A stretch of DNA of 64,000 nucleotides, taken from Clostridiales bacterium (GTDB lineage Bacteria > Bacillota > Clostridia > Oscillospirales > Butyricicoccaceae). Location of the stretch: assembly GCA_004555915.1 (NCBI GenBank), contig SFJM01000008.1:1-64000 (forward strand). The letters run 5' to 3'. The notes beneath the pieces were generated by a model that saw nothing but the letters and a program-made list of their open reading frames with translations, did not search any database and had not been told where the DNA came from. The stretch's first letter is position 1. Each line of letters starts with the position of its first letter. Below, piece by piece: positions 7,249 through 16,135 of the stretch. The translations under genes were made by a program, and so were the position numbers.

Positions 7249-7269
7249 AAACAGATGGATAAAACTATG

Positions 7270-7308
7270 AAAAAAGACGCTCTCCCATAAAAACGGAGAA
7301 CGTCTTTT
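7270..7308 (-). terminator. Terminator of uppP
   Basis: AAAAGACG/CGTCTTTT stem extended by CTCTCC/GGAGA pairing; on the minus strand it is followed by a run of T. Confidence 0.8.
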
Positions 7309-7327
7309 CTGTTGCTTTCAGATTTGA

Positions 7328-8143
7328 TTATGCCAGAATACCGAAGTACAGCAGTACCAGAATACCCAGCGCGATACGATACCAGCCAAAGACCTTGAAA
7401 TCGTGCTTGCGGATGTAGCTCATCAGGAAACGGATGACAATCAGGGAAACCACAAAGGCGGTAATCGTGCCCACCAGCATGACAGCTACCTGTGCACCGG
7501 TATAAGCCAGACCATATTTCAGCATTTTCAGTGCGCTTGCGCCCAGCATGACCGGGATGGCGAGAAAGAAGGAAAATTCTGCGGCAACCGACCGCTCACA
7601 GCCCAGGAAAACCGCGCCCAGAATGGTGGAACCGGAACGGGAGGTACCCGGAATCAGGGACAGCATCTGGAATACACCGATGAAAAATGCCTTGCGGAAC
7701 GAAAGGGTTTCCAGAGAAGTGGTGGTAGGATGCGGATTGGAATTTTCCAGTACGATGAACAGGATACCATAAACAATCAGGGCAATGGCAATGACAATCG
7801 GGCCATACAGCAGGTCATGAATAAGATCATCAAACAGGATGCCAACAACACCCGCCGGGATGCAGGCAATAATGACCTTTTCCCACAGCTGCCAGGTATA
7901 ACGCTTCTGCTGTTTGTCCTTATGTGGAGAAAATGGATTCAGCTTGTCGAAATACAGCACGCATACCGCCAGAATGGAGCCAAACTGGATGACGACAAAA
8001 AACATGTCGGTAAAGTCTGTCGGGAAATCCAGCTTCAGGAATTCATCCACCAGCAGCATATGTCCGGTTGAGGAAACCGGAAGCCATTCGGTAATGCCCT
8101 GAACGATACCCAGGATAAACGATTTTACAAGTTCAATAAACAT
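7328..8143 (-). CDS. uppP: Undecaprenyl-diphosphatase (BacA/UppP)
   Basis: This 271-residue polytopic membrane protein dephosphorylates undecaprenyl pyrophosphate so the lipid carrier can be reused in peptidoglycan synthesis, and usually gives some bacitracin resistance. Both active-site signatures are present: GITEWLPVSSTGH (16-28) and PGTSRSG (165-171). The start ATG follows TAAAGGAGA. It is transcribed alone, away from recQ. The lipid is made by uppS elsewhere in this window (16234-16995), although the two genes are not linked. Confidence 0.96.
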   Translation of the reverse strand: MFIELVKSFILGIVQGITEWLPVSSTGHMLLVDEFLKLDFPTDFTDMFFVVIQFGSILAVCVLYFDKLNPFSPHKDKQQKRYTWQLWEKVIIACIPAGVVGILFDDLIHDLLYGPIVIAIALIVYGILFIVLENSNPHPTTTSLETLSFRKAFFIGVFQMLSLIPGTSRSGSTILGAVFLGCERSVAAEFSFFLAIPVMLGASALKMLKYGLAYTGAQVAVMLVGTITAFVVSLIVIRFLMSYIRKHDFKVFGWYRIALGILVLLYFGILA

Positions 8144-8180
8144 AGTTGTCTCCTTTAGCCGTCAATACAAAAGTATCTGT

Positions 8181-8209
8181 AGTATAACGCATTCATGTGT
8201 AAAAGTAAA
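8181..8209 (-). promoter_or_regulatory. Promoter of uppP
   Basis: On the minus strand TTTACT (8209-8204), 17 bases, TATACT (8186-8181). Confidence 0.7.
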
Positions 8210-8283
8210 GCGGCCAGATGAACAGAAAACCAACGGCAGCAGCAGATCTTTCCTGACAAAAAGATAGCGATTGCGGGGAAACC

Positions 8284-8312
8284 TTGCGTAAAGGATGGAA
8301 TTGTGGCATACT
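8284..8312 (+). promoter_or_regulatory. Promoter of recQ
   Basis: TTGCGT (8284-8289), 17 bases, CATACT (8307-8312), 36 bases before the recQ ATG. Confidence 0.6.
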
Positions 8313-8347
8313 GGTAAGCAGATTTGACAGAAAAGGAGAGGGAACGG

Positions 8348-10165
8348 ATGGATCTGAAGCACCGGCTTTTGTGGGAAGCATTTGGTTATACGGAATTCCG
8401 CCCGGGACAGCAGAAGCTGATTGATGCCATACTTGCCGGACGGGATGTGCTGGGTGTTATGCCCACCGGTGCAGGCAAATCCATCTGCTATCAGATTTCT
8501 GCCATGCTGCTGCCGGGCGTTTCCCTGGTGATTTCCCCATTGATTTCCCTGATGCAGGACCAGGTGGCAGCACTGCACCGTGCCGGCATTGCAGCCTGCC
8601 TGCTCAACAGCGCACAGACCATACAGGAACGGCGGGAAACCATGCGTCTTATCGCAGCCGGACGGTGCAAACTGATTTATATCGCGCCGGAACGCCTGAT
8701 GGCGCCGGAGTTCTGTGAGCTGGCAGCACAGCTGCCGGTTTCCATGGTGGCGGTGGATGAAGCACACTGTATTTCCCAGTGGGGACATGATTTTCGTCCA
8801 AGCTATCGGAAAATTCCCCGGTTTCTAAACAATCTCCCCAAACGGCCCATTATCTCTGCCTTTACCGCAACCGCCACGGCACAGGTACGTGAGGACATCC
8901 TGCAGGCCCTGCAGCTGCGGGAACCGGAACGTCTGGTCACCAGCTTTGACCGGCCGAACCTGTATTATGAAGTGCGGCGGGCATATGACCGGGAGGATCA
9001 GCTGCTGCGTTTTATTCACAGGCAGAACGGTGCCAGCGGCATTGTCTATTGCCTGACACGGAAAAAGACCGGGCAGCTGGCAGAAAGCCTGCGGCACAAC
9101 GGCATCCCGGCACTGGCCTATCATGCAGGGTTGGAGCCCATGGCACGTCGGCAGGTACAGCAGCAGTTTGTCAGCGGGGAAATACCGGTGATTGTGGCAA
9201 CCAATGCCTTTGGCATGGGAATTGACAAGCCGGATGTACGGTTTGTGGTGCATTTCGGCATGCCGCGGGATATTGAAAGCTATTATCAGGAAGCCGGGCG
9301 TGCCGGACGTGACGGCGCACCGGCCCATTGCCTGCTGCTGTTTGAGGAAAAGGATATCCAGCTGCATCAGTTTCTGATGGAACAGGACCCGGAGAACCCG
9401 GCGCTGACCGATGAAGAGGTGGCATGGCTGAAACGGCAGAATCTGGCGCGGCTGGACCGGATGAAATGCTATGTGTTTACGGAAACCTGCCTGCGGCAGC
9501 ATATTTTGCAGTATTTTGGACAGGAAGCCCCGGATTTCTGCGGACAGTGCGGCAACTGTGAAGCCTCCAGCGTGGAAAAGGATGTGACAACAGAGGCACA
9601 GAAAATCCTGTCCTGTGTCTATCGGGTCAGGGAGCAGTGCAATGCGGATATGCTGTGCCGGATTCTGCTGGGAAAGGATGACCCGGATATCCGGTCTGCG
9701 GGATATCATGCGGTATCAACCTTTGGTATTATGCAGGACAGCACACCGGAGGAAATCCTGACGGTGATACAGCATCTGGTTGCCATTGGCTGTCTGGTAC
9801 GGCAGGATAATCCCAAGCCCAGGCTGTGTCTGAGCGCCGGTGCGAAGCCGGTACTGTTTCAGGGCGAGGCAGTGTCCATCCGGGTACAGGTATCCCGGCA
9901 GGAGGCACGGCTGACACGGGACAGCCGCACCTCGGAAAACCCGGAGCTGGCAAAGGAGCTGAGGCGGTTCCGCAGGAAACTGGCAGGCCTGCGGGGCGTA
10001 CCGGCATTTCTGTTGTTTTCCGACCGGACACTGGAGCAACTGGTTCGGAAGCTGCCGCGGAGTGAAGCAAAGCTCAGCCGGATTCTGGGCGAAAACAGCA
10101 GACTTCGGCAACGCGATCTGCAGAAAATGTTGGATATCATACAAAAATATGGTGATTCACATTAA
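8348..10165 (+). CDS. recQ: ATP-dependent DNA helicase RecQ
   Basis: This 605-residue 3'-5' helicase acts in recombination and replication fork repair. It has the Walker A VMPTGAGKS (about 37-45), the DEAH box VDEAHCISQWGH (from 136), and the arginine-finger region YYQEAGRAGRDG in the second RecA domain. A zinc-binding RecQ-CT domain has C381 and CGQCGNC (398-404), followed by a winged helix. The C-terminal part (about 520-605) looks like an HRDC domain. ATG 8348 follows AAGGAG; another in-frame ATG 24 bases upstream lacks a ribosome binding site. It is a single-gene unit. Confidence 0.95.
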   Translation: MDLKHRLLWEAFGYTEFRPGQQKLIDAILAGRDVLGVMPTGAGKSICYQISAMLLPGVSLVISPLISLMQDQVAALHRAGIAACLLNSAQTIQERRETMRLIAAGRCKLIYIAPERLMAPEFCELAAQLPVSMVAVDEAHCISQWGHDFRPSYRKIPRFLNNLPKRPIISAFTATATAQVREDILQALQLREPERLVTSFDRPNLYYEVRRAYDREDQLLRFIHRQNGASGIVYCLTRKKTGQLAESLRHNGIPALAYHAGLEPMARRQVQQQFVSGEIPVIVATNAFGMGIDKPDVRFVVHFGMPRDIESYYQEAGRAGRDGAPAHCLLLFEEKDIQLHQFLMEQDPENPALTDEEVAWLKRQNLARLDRMKCYVFTETCLRQHILQYFGQEAPDFCGQCGNCEASSVEKDVTTEAQKILSCVYRVREQCNADMLCRILLGKDDPDIRSAGYHAVSTFGIMQDSTPEEILTVIQHLVAIGCLVRQDNPKPRLCLSAGAKPVLFQGEAVSIRVQVSRQEARLTRDSRTSENPELAKELRRFRRKLAGLRGVPAFLLFSDRTLEQLVRKLPRSEAKLSRILGENSRLRQRDLQKMLDIIQKYGDSH

Positions 10166-10178
10166 TGGCAAAAAAATC

Positions 10179-10207
10179 GTGCAAATCGGGATAGAATATG
10201 GTATACT
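10179..10207 (+). promoter_or_regulatory. Promoter of a small membrane peptide gene
   Basis: GTGCAA (10179-10184), 17 bases, TATACT (10202-10207). Confidence 0.65.
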
Positions 10208-10243
10208 GTTAAAAGAGTATGAAAGCTGTGAGGTGAGTGGCAG

Positions 10244-10354
10244 ATGAACAGAGGATTAAGCATTACCACGCTTGCCATCGGCGGGCTGATTTCGGTACTG
10301 GGAACAGCGATTGTAGCAATCAGCATGCTGGCATTCAGTGATTCAATAAACTGA
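10244..10354 (+). CDS. 36-residue single-pass membrane peptide, unknown function
   Basis: The peptide starts MNRGLSITTLAIGG, is hydrophobic from about residue 6 to 30 (LSITTLAIGGLISVLGTAIV onward) and ends FSDSIN, so it is probably one transmembrane helix with a short basic N-terminus inside. The gene has its own promoter (10179-10207), the ribosome binding site GAGGTGA at 10230-10236 and its own terminator (10389-10419), which together argue that it is real despite its size. It is not part of recQ or the next gene. I do not recognise a family; a membrane-protein regulator or a stress peptide are both possible. Confidence 0.65.
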   Translation: MNRGLSITTLAIGGLISVLGTAIVAISMLAFSDSIN

Positions 10355-10388
10355 TGGCTTGAATATCAATATAAACAGACTTGCAATG

Positions 10389-10419
10389 GAGCGGTAAGAG
10401 AAATACCGCTCTATTTTTT
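10389..10419 (+). terminator. Terminator of the small membrane peptide gene
   Basis: GAGCGGTA (10389-10396) pairs with TACCGCTC (10404-10411), followed by ATTTTTTT. Confidence 0.85.
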
Positions 10420-10439
10420 TGCGCTTTTGGAGGAATTTC

Positions 10440-11195
10440 ATGATGAATCAGCCGGTTGTGATCGGTGTTACACCGCTGTATGATACAGAAAAGGATAGTT
10501 TGTGGATGGTTCCGGGATATCTGGACGGAATTATGCAGGCAGGCGCAGTTCCCATTGTCCTGCCGCTGACACATGATGTCAGACAGCTTCGAACCCTGTT
10601 TGACTGTGTGGATGGCATTTTGTTTACCGGCGGGCAGGATGTCAATCCAGCCTGCTATGGTGAAAAACAGACTGCCATGTGCGGGGAAATCTGTGAGGAA
10701 CGTGACCTCATGGAGGAGATTCTGCTGCAGCTTTGCCGGATCAAACGGAAGCCTGCCTATGGGATCTGCCGCGGCATCCAGTTTTTCAATGCGATTCTGG
10801 GAGGAACGCTGTATCAGGACCTGCCGCAGGAGCTGCCGGGTGAGGTGGAACACCATATGCAGCCGCCCTATGACCGTGCTGTGCACAATGTGACAGTGGA
10901 TGAGGACAGCCTGCTGTACCGTATTATTGGCAGGCATGTTGTTGGCGTCAACAGCTACCACCATCAGGGTGTCCGGGAACCGGCACCCTGCCTGACAGTC
11001 AGTGCCTGGGCACCGGATGGGCTGCCGGAGGCGGTGGAAGACAGGCGGCATCCGTTTTTCCTTGCCACACAATGGCATCCGGAATTCTTTTGGGAAAAGG
11101 ACGAGACAAGCCGGAAAATTTTTGATGCCTTTGTAGAAGCCTGCCGGAAAAACAGAAATGCATTGGGTTCTGCGCTGGAATGTGATATACTGTAA
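10440..11195 (+). CDS. Gamma-glutamyl-GABA hydrolase-like peptidase C26 (PuuD type)
   Basis: This 251-residue class I glutamine-amidotransferase-like hydrolase has nucleophile C110 (YGICRGIQFFNA) with H213 and E215 (QWHPEF) completing the triad. FTGGQDVNP is the oxyanion-side loop typical of PuuD and related gamma-glutamyl hydrolases. The family cleaves gamma-glutamyl bonds, for example in gamma-glutamyl-GABA. No polyamine or GABA genes are nearby, so the substrate is open. ATG 10440 follows GGAGGA by five bases; ATG 10443 is an equally possible start. It is followed by a separate promoter for the next gene. Confidence 0.85.
   Translation: MMNQPVVIGVTPLYDTEKDSLWMVPGYLDGIMQAGAVPIVLPLTHDVRQLRTLFDCVDGILFTGGQDVNPACYGEKQTAMCGEICEERDLMEEILLQLCRIKRKPAYGICRGIQFFNAILGGTLYQDLPQELPGEVEHHMQPPYDRAVHNVTVDEDSLLYRIIGRHVVGVNSYHHQGVREPAPCLTVSAWAPDGLPEAVEDRRHPFFLATQWHPEFFWEKDETSRKIFDAFVEACRKNRNALGSALECDIL
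11163..11191 (+). promoter_or_regulatory. Promoter of the flavodoxin-ferredoxin gene
   Basis: TTGGGT (11163-11168), 17 bases, TATACT (11186-11191); it overlaps the 3' end of the hydrolase gene. Confidence 0.65.
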
Positions 11196-11226
11196 ACAGT
11201 AAAAGCAGATCGGAGGGAGATGCCAG

Positions 11227-12051
11227 ATGCAGCTGCAGCGCATTCGGCTGATTTATTTCAGTGCAACAGATACAACCAAAACAACCGTGAGACGGATTGG
11301 ACAGATACTGTCACAACAGCTTTCCATTCCGGTACAGGAGGATGATTTTACGCTTCCGGCGGCGCGGGAACAGGAGATTGCCTGCTCAGAGGAGGAGCTG
11401 GCGGTCATTGGCGTGCCGGTGTATGCCGGCCGTGTACCGAACAAGCTGCTGCCCTATGTGTCCGGACGGATTCATGGCAGCCGGACTCCTGCTGTGCCGG
11501 TGGTGCTGTTTGGCAACCGGGCCTATGATGACGCATTGATTGAGCTGCGGGATGTGATGGAACGCAACGGCTTCCGCTGCATTGCCGGCGCTGCGTTTGT
11601 GGGTGAGCATTCGTTTTCGTATACGCTGGGAGCCGGCCGGCCGGATGCGGAGGATCTGCTGGTGGCAGATCAGTTTGCCCGGCGCATTGCGCAGCAGGTA
11701 AGCCGCATGGAAACCTTGCCGGAGAAGCCGGTGGAGGTAAAGGGAAATCCGGAGCTTCGTCCGTATTATGCGCCGAAAAATGCCCGGGAATATTTAAAGG
11801 TAAAGCCGGTTGTGGGTGATGCCTGTACCGGCTGCGGCACCTGTGCCGCACTGTGCCCCATGGGTTCCATTGATCCGCAGGATGTCCGGCAGTATACCGG
11901 GCCATGTATCAAGTGTGGGGCATGCATCAAGAAATGCCCACGGCAGGCGCGGTATTTTGATGATCCGGTTTATTTACAGCACAAGCAGGAGCTGGAAACC
12001 AAATTTACCCGCAGGGCAGAGGTGGAAGTATTTTTGCCATCGGACGCATAA
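11227..12051 (+). CDS. EFR1-type flavodoxin-ferredoxin fusion
   Basis: The 274-residue protein has an N-terminal flavodoxin-like fold (about 1-160; FMN loop FSATDTTKTT near residue 12) and a C-terminal 2[4Fe-4S] ferredoxin domain with CTGCGTCAALCP and CIKCGACIKKCP (about 200-240). It should be a cytoplasmic electron carrier linking FMN to two iron-sulfur clusters. Such proteins are common in anaerobic Clostridia, but their partners are mostly unknown and no redox partner gene adjoins it. CGGAGGGAG precedes the ATG, and a hairpin follows the stop. Confidence 0.85.
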   Translation: MQLQRIRLIYFSATDTTKTTVRRIGQILSQQLSIPVQEDDFTLPAAREQEIACSEEELAVIGVPVYAGRVPNKLLPYVSGRIHGSRTPAVPVVLFGNRAYDDALIELRDVMERNGFRCIAGAAFVGEHSFSYTLGAGRPDAEDLLVADQFARRIAQQVSRMETLPEKPVEVKGNPELRPYYAPKNAREYLKVKPVVGDACTGCGTCAALCPMGSIDPQDVRQYTGPCIKCGACIKKCPRQARYFDDPVYLQHKQELETKFTRRAEVEVFLPSDA

Positions 12052-12056
12052 AACAG

Positions 12057-12088
12057 AACTCTCCATGCGGCTTCCGTGTGGAGAGTTT
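12057..12088 (+). terminator. Hairpin after the flavodoxin-ferredoxin gene
   Basis: AACTCTCCA (12057-12065) pairs with TGGAGAGTT (12079-12087). The T-run is short, so termination may be partial. Confidence 0.5.
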
Positions 12089-12112
12089 GCTATATATGCG
12101 AATGGACAATAC

Positions 12113-12156
12113 TTTACATACATTTTACGTTGTGAACGGAGAAAATCTGATATAAT
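12113..12156 (+). promoter_or_regulatory. PhoP-box-like direct repeat and -10 box
   Basis: TTTACA (12113-12118) and TTTACG (12124-12129) repeat with an 11-base period, as PhoP-type boxes do. They lie upstream of TATAAT (12151-12156). The best -35 candidate, TTGTGA, is only 15 bases from the -10, which fits an activator-dependent promoter. Autoregulation by the response regulator encoded next is an inference. Confidence 0.45.
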
Positions 12157-12199
12157 GAATCCAGATAGCATTTCGAATAAGCAGGAAGGAGAATGTTGT

Positions 12200-12910
12200 A
12201 TGGATAAGCTGTCCATTTATGTTGTGGAGGATGATGAAAGCATCCGCACGATGGTAGTATATGCACTCAATGGCAGCGGATATGAAGCACAGGGTTTTCC
12301 GGACAACCGGTCGTTTTATGCGGCAATGAATCAGGCATTACCGGATATGGTTTTACTGGATATTATGCTGCCGGGAGAGGATGGACTCTCCATTTTAAAG
12401 CAGATTCGGACGGCGCCCCGGACCGCCCAGCTGCCGGTTATTATGCTGACGGCAAAATCCGCGGAAATCGACAAAGTGCGCGGACTGGATTTGGGCGCGG
12501 ATGATTATGTTTCCAAGCCCTTTGGCATTCTGGAGCTGCTGTCCCGCATTCGTGCCGTGGCACGCCGCACCGTAGAATCCGGCCGGAAATCTGCAGAGGA
12601 TCAGGATGGCATCTATGAATACCGCAATATCCGTATGGATGAGGGAAGCCATACCCTCACGGTAGACGGACAGGAGATCACGCTGACACGGAAGGAATTC
12701 CAGCTGCTGGGTGATTTGCTGCGCAATCAGGGCCGTGTGCTGACACGGGATCAGATTATGGAACAGGTATGGGGCTTTGATTACGGCGGTGCCACCCGGA
12801 CGGTGGATATCCATATCAATACCCTGCGCAAGAAAATTGGTGATGACGGAAGCATCATTCAGACCGTCCGGGGCGTGGGCTATAAAATTGACAGAGAGGG
12901 CGGACGATGA
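12200..12910 (+). CDS. phoP: OmpR/PhoB-type response regulator
   Basis: This 236-residue protein has a receiver domain (about 1-120; acid pocket D11 D12, phosphoacceptor D54 in LLDIMLPGEDG, conserved K in DDYVSKPFG) and a C-terminal winged helix (about 135-235; ending TVRGVGYKI). Phosphorylation by the partner kinase should enable DNA binding at tandem repeats. ATG 12200 follows AAGGAGA. It overlaps the kinase gene by four bases (ATGA), so the pair is translationally coupled. PhoP identity is inferred from the kinase architecture and the upstream direct repeat; the family itself is certain. Confidence 0.88.
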   Translation: MDKLSIYVVEDDESIRTMVVYALNGSGYEAQGFPDNRSFYAAMNQALPDMVLLDIMLPGEDGLSILKQIRTAPRTAQLPVIMLTAKSAEIDKVRGLDLGADDYVSKPFGILELLSRIRAVARRTVESGRKSAEDQDGIYEYRNIRMDEGSHTLTVDGQEITLTRKEFQLLGDLLRNQGRVLTRDQIMEQVWGFDYGGATRTVDIHINTLRKKIGDDGSIIQTVRGVGYKIDREGGR

Positions 12911-14604
12911 AACGACGGATTTATTGGGTTATGCTGCTGCTCAGTGCGGTGGGCGTAGTCTGTGCCAGTATCCTGACATTGGGCGTGACAGCCAGCCAGT
13001 CCATGAAGGAAGCGGAAAAATCCGTGTGCGAGCTGGCGGATTCCATCAGTACAAGCTATGATTATCTGACGCTGGAGGAATATAAAGATGTGCTGTCCAA
13101 CCTGGTGGATAATACTCGGGCAACGCTGATTACGGAGGACGGCACGGTGCTGTTTGACTCCAACGCATCAGTGGCACAGATGGAAAACCATCTGGATCGT
13201 CCGGAAATTCAGGATGCCCTCCGGACAGGCAAGGGGGAGGATGCCAGAAGATCCTCGACCACACAAACGCAAACCTATTATTATGCGGTACGCCTGTCGG
13301 ACAACTGTATTCTCCGGCTGGCACGGCAGTATTCCAGCCTGCACAGCATGATGCTCAGCTCCATTCCGGGCATTGCTGTGGTCATGGTGGTGCTGTTTGG
13401 CCTTGCCCTGCTTCTCTCGCAGAGGCTAACCATGTGGATGATGCGCCCGGTGGAGCAGGCGGTCCGTGCGCTGGATCAGGCAGGCATGAGCAGTGAACCG
13501 TATGCGGAATTGAAGCCGTTTTTCTCCCATATCCGGGAGCAGGACCAGCAGATTCATGACCAGGAGGAAATCCTGCGCCAGGAACGGGAAACCCTTGGCA
13601 TTATTGCCAATAACATGCGTGAGGGCCTGCTGCTGATCTCCAAAAATGGGGATGTTATTTCTATCAATCCCAGTGCCATCCGCATGCTGACCGGACGGGA
13701 AGCCGGGCCGGTGGAGTTTATCGGACGGAATTATCTGATTGTCAACCGGACACAGGAAATGCATGCCTGCGTCAAGGCTGCCCTGGCAGGGGAAAGCGAG
13801 GATGCGGAGTTTTCCATGTACGGCAGGGTGTATCATGTATATGCCAGCCCGATGGTCCGGCTTGCCGAGGTGCAGGGTGCGGTTATTATTGTGCTGGATG
13901 AAACCCAGCAGCGCATGGCGGAACGCAGCCGGCAGGAATTTTCTGCCAATGTATCTCATGAGCTCAAAACACCGCTGACCTCCATTTCCGGCTATGCGGA
14001 GATGATGGAAAATGGCATGGTGGCAAGCATGGAGGATATCCGTACCTTTTCGGGCAGCATCCATAAGGAAGCCCTGCGGCTGATCGCACTGATTGAGGAT
14101 ATCATTCGCTTGTCCCGTATCGAAGAGGAGCCGCGGCAGGAAAACCTGCTGGAACCGGTGAAGATGGATGACCTGTGCGCGGCGGTGCTGGAATCCCTGG
14201 AGCCGGTGGCACAGAAGGCCGGCGTTGCCATGAAGCTGGAGGGCAGTGTCCCTGCGATTCTCGGTGAGGATTCCATGCTCAGTGAAATGGTATATAATCT
14301 GTGTGAAAATGCCATTAAATACAACCGCCCCGGCGGTTCGGTCTGGGTCAGCCTGGAGGATCAGACGGAGGAGATTCGTCTGTCCGTTAAGGATAACGGC
14401 ATTGGCATCCCGGAGGATTCCCGGCTGCGGGTATTTGAACGGTTTTACCGGGTGGATAAAAGCCGTTCCAAGCAGATTGGCGGCACCGGACTGGGACTTT
14501 CCATTGTCAAGCATGTGGTGGAGTTCCATCAGGGCCGTGTGGAGCTGGAAAGTTCCCTTGGCGCTGGAACGGAAATCCGTGTTTTTCTTCCCAAACAGGC
14601 ATAA
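12907..14604 (+). CDS. phoR: PhoR-type sensor histidine kinase
   Basis: This 565-residue kinase has two membrane helices (about 7-28 and 152-174) flanking an extracytoplasmic sensor of some 120 residues, then HAMP-like and PAS domains, a HisKA domain with H351 (FSANVSHELKTPL) and an HATPase domain with N, G1 (DNGIGIP), F and G2 (GGTGLGLSIV) boxes. This is the architecture of PhoR/WalK-like kinases. The stimulus is not visible; phosphate limitation or cell-wall stress are the usual options. It is coupled to the response regulator by a four-base overlap and closed by a terminator. Confidence 0.9.
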   Translation: MKRRIYWVMLLLSAVGVVCASILTLGVTASQSMKEAEKSVCELADSISTSYDYLTLEEYKDVLSNLVDNTRATLITEDGTVLFDSNASVAQMENHLDRPEIQDALRTGKGEDARRSSTTQTQTYYYAVRLSDNCILRLARQYSSLHSMMLSSIPGIAVVMVVLFGLALLLSQRLTMWMMRPVEQAVRALDQAGMSSEPYAELKPFFSHIREQDQQIHDQEEILRQERETLGIIANNMREGLLLISKNGDVISINPSAIRMLTGREAGPVEFIGRNYLIVNRTQEMHACVKAALAGESEDAEFSMYGRVYHVYASPMVRLAEVQGAVIIVLDETQQRMAERSRQEFSANVSHELKTPLTSISGYAEMMENGMVASMEDIRTFSGSIHKEALRLIALIEDIIRLSRIEEEPRQENLLEPVKMDDLCAAVLESLEPVAQKAGVAMKLEGSVPAILGEDSMLSEMVYNLCENAIKYNRPGGSVWVSLEDQTEEIRLSVKDNGIGIPEDSRLRVFERFYRVDKSRSKQIGGTGLGLSIVKHVVEFHQGRVELESSLGAGTEIRVFLPKQA

Positions 14605-14612
14605 TCACTGCA

Positions 14613-14645
14613 ATCCTCCGGCATGTCAGCCGGGGGATTTTTTTG
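14613..14645 (+). terminator. Terminator of the two-component operon
   Basis: ATCCTCCGGC (14613-14622) pairs with GCCGGGGGAT (14629-14638), one G-T pair, followed by seven T. Confidence 0.85.
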
Positions 14646-14714
14646 CGCGGGCGGCAAAAATCCGTGAAAAAACAGAAGAAATTTGTCTCAGTTGAGAATT
14701 TTGCAGGAAACCGT

Positions 14715-14743
14715 TTGCAATCTGGACGGCAATCATGTATGAT
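14715..14743 (+). promoter_or_regulatory. Promoter of the pyrH-polC gene run
   Basis: TTGCAA (14715-14720), 17 bases, TATGAT (14738-14743). I see no internal terminator from here to the end of polC. Confidence 0.75.
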
Positions 14744-14829
14744 ATAGAATGACATAGAACGAGGGCAATGGAATGTGCCCTGGTTTGACTGAAAAAAGAA
14801 AACAGATCGCACATGGAGGAATCAATTCA

Positions 14830-15546
14830 ATGGATACACCGAAGTATAAGCGTGTTCTCATTAAAATCAGCGGTGAAGCACTGGCCGGTGACAAAAAGTT
14901 CGGACTGAATTTTGATGTAATCGGCCCGGTTTGTGACGTAATCAAGAAGTGTGTTGACATTGGTACACAGGTCGGCGTCGTTGTCGGCGGCGGTAACTTC
15001 TGGCGTGGTGTCAAGGACGGCGGCGGTAAAATGGAGCGTACCCGTGCGGATTACATGGGCATGCTGGCAACCACCATCAATTCCCTGGCCCTGCAGGATG
15101 CACTGGAGCAGCGCGGTGTGGATGTCCGTGTCCAGACAGCCATTGAAATGCGCCAGATTGCAGAGCCATACATCCGCAATAAGGCAACCCGCCATCTGGA
15201 AAAGGGCCGTGTTGTGATCTTTGGCTGTGGTATCGGCAGCCCGTATTTCTCCACCGACACGGCAGCAGCGCTGCGTGCGGCGGAAATCAATGCGGATATC
15301 ATCCTGCTGGCAAAGAACATTGACGGCGTATATGATTCCGATCCGGCAATCAATCCGGAGGCAAAGAAGTATGATGCCCTGTCCTATATGGATGTGCTGA
15401 AGGAGCGTCTGGCAGTAATGGATACCACCGCAACCAGCCTGTCCATGGACAACAGCATTCCGGTGCTGGTATTCGCCCTGAAGGACCCGGAGAACATCTA
15501 CCATGCCGTGATGGGTGACAAGATCGGCACGCTGGTGGAAATGTGA
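14830..15546 (+). CDS. pyrH: UMP kinase
   Basis: This 238-residue amino-acid-kinase-fold enzyme phosphorylates UMP to UDP for RNA, DNA and UDP-sugar synthesis. The N-terminal LIKISGEALAG and GGGNFWRG loops bind ATP and UMP, and the DTTATSLSMDN segment near the C-terminus is typical of bacterial UMP kinases. ATG 14830 follows GGAGGA. It starts the conserved pyrH-frr-uppS-cdsA-dxr-rseP-ispG-polC order, with frr 34 bases downstream, linking pyrimidine nucleotides, ribosome recycling and envelope lipid synthesis in one transcript. Confidence 0.97.
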   Translation: MDTPKYKRVLIKISGEALAGDKKFGLNFDVIGPVCDVIKKCVDIGTQVGVVVGGGNFWRGVKDGGGKMERTRADYMGMLATTINSLALQDALEQRGVDVRVQTAIEMRQIAEPYIRNKATRHLEKGRVVIFGCGIGSPYFSTDTAAALRAAEINADIILLAKNIDGVYDSDPAINPEAKKYDALSYMDVLKERLAVMDTTATSLSMDNSIPVLVFALKDPENIYHAVMGDKIGTLVEM

Positions 15547-15580
15547 GAAACCATCCCGAAATGTAGAGAGGAGAATAGAT

Positions 15581-16135
15581 ATGAAACCCGATTTAAAACC
15601 GTATGAGACCAAAATGATGAAGACACTGGATGTTCTGGCAGAAAACCTGGCAGGTATCCGCGCAGGACGTGCAAACGCAAGTGTCCTGAACAAGATTTCC
15701 GTTGATTACTACGGAACAGCAAGCCCGATTCCGCAGGTGGCATCGGTATCCTCCCCGGATCCGCGCACCCTGACCATCCAGCCCTGGGATGCCTCCCTGC
15801 TGAAGGCAATCACCAAGGCAATCCAGACCTCGGATCTGGGTATCAACCCGCAGAATGATGGCAAGGTGATCCGTCTGACCTTCCCGCCGCTCACCGAAGA
15901 GCGCCGTAAGGAACTGATTAAGCAGGTTTCCAAGGAAGGCGAGGCTTCCAAGGTTGCCATTCGTAATATCCGCCGTGATGCGCTGGATAAGTGGAAGGCT
16001 GCCAAGAAGAAGTCCGAAATGACAGAGGATGAACAGAAGGATGCCGAGAAGGATATGCAGAAGCTGACCGATAAGTACATCAAGCAGATCGACAGCACAA
16101 CTGCAGCAAAGTCGGATGAACTGAAGTCTATCTAA
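15581..16135 (+). CDS. frr: Ribosome recycling factor
   Basis: This 184-residue tRNA-mimicking protein splits post-termination ribosomes together with EF-G. It is of normal length, with the hallmark N-terminal segment LAGIRAGRANASVL and a long helical-bundle C-terminus rich in lysine and glutamate. ATG 15581 follows AGAGGAG. It sits directly between pyrH and uppS, its usual place in Firmicutes. Confidence 0.98.
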   Translation: MKPDLKPYETKMMKTLDVLAENLAGIRAGRANASVLNKISVDYYGTASPIPQVASVSSPDPRTLTIQPWDASLLKAITKAIQTSDLGINPQNDGKVIRLTFPPLTEERRKELIKQVSKEGEASKVAIRNIRRDALDKWKAAKKKSEMTEDEQKDAEKDMQKLTDKYIKQIDSTTAAKSDELKSI

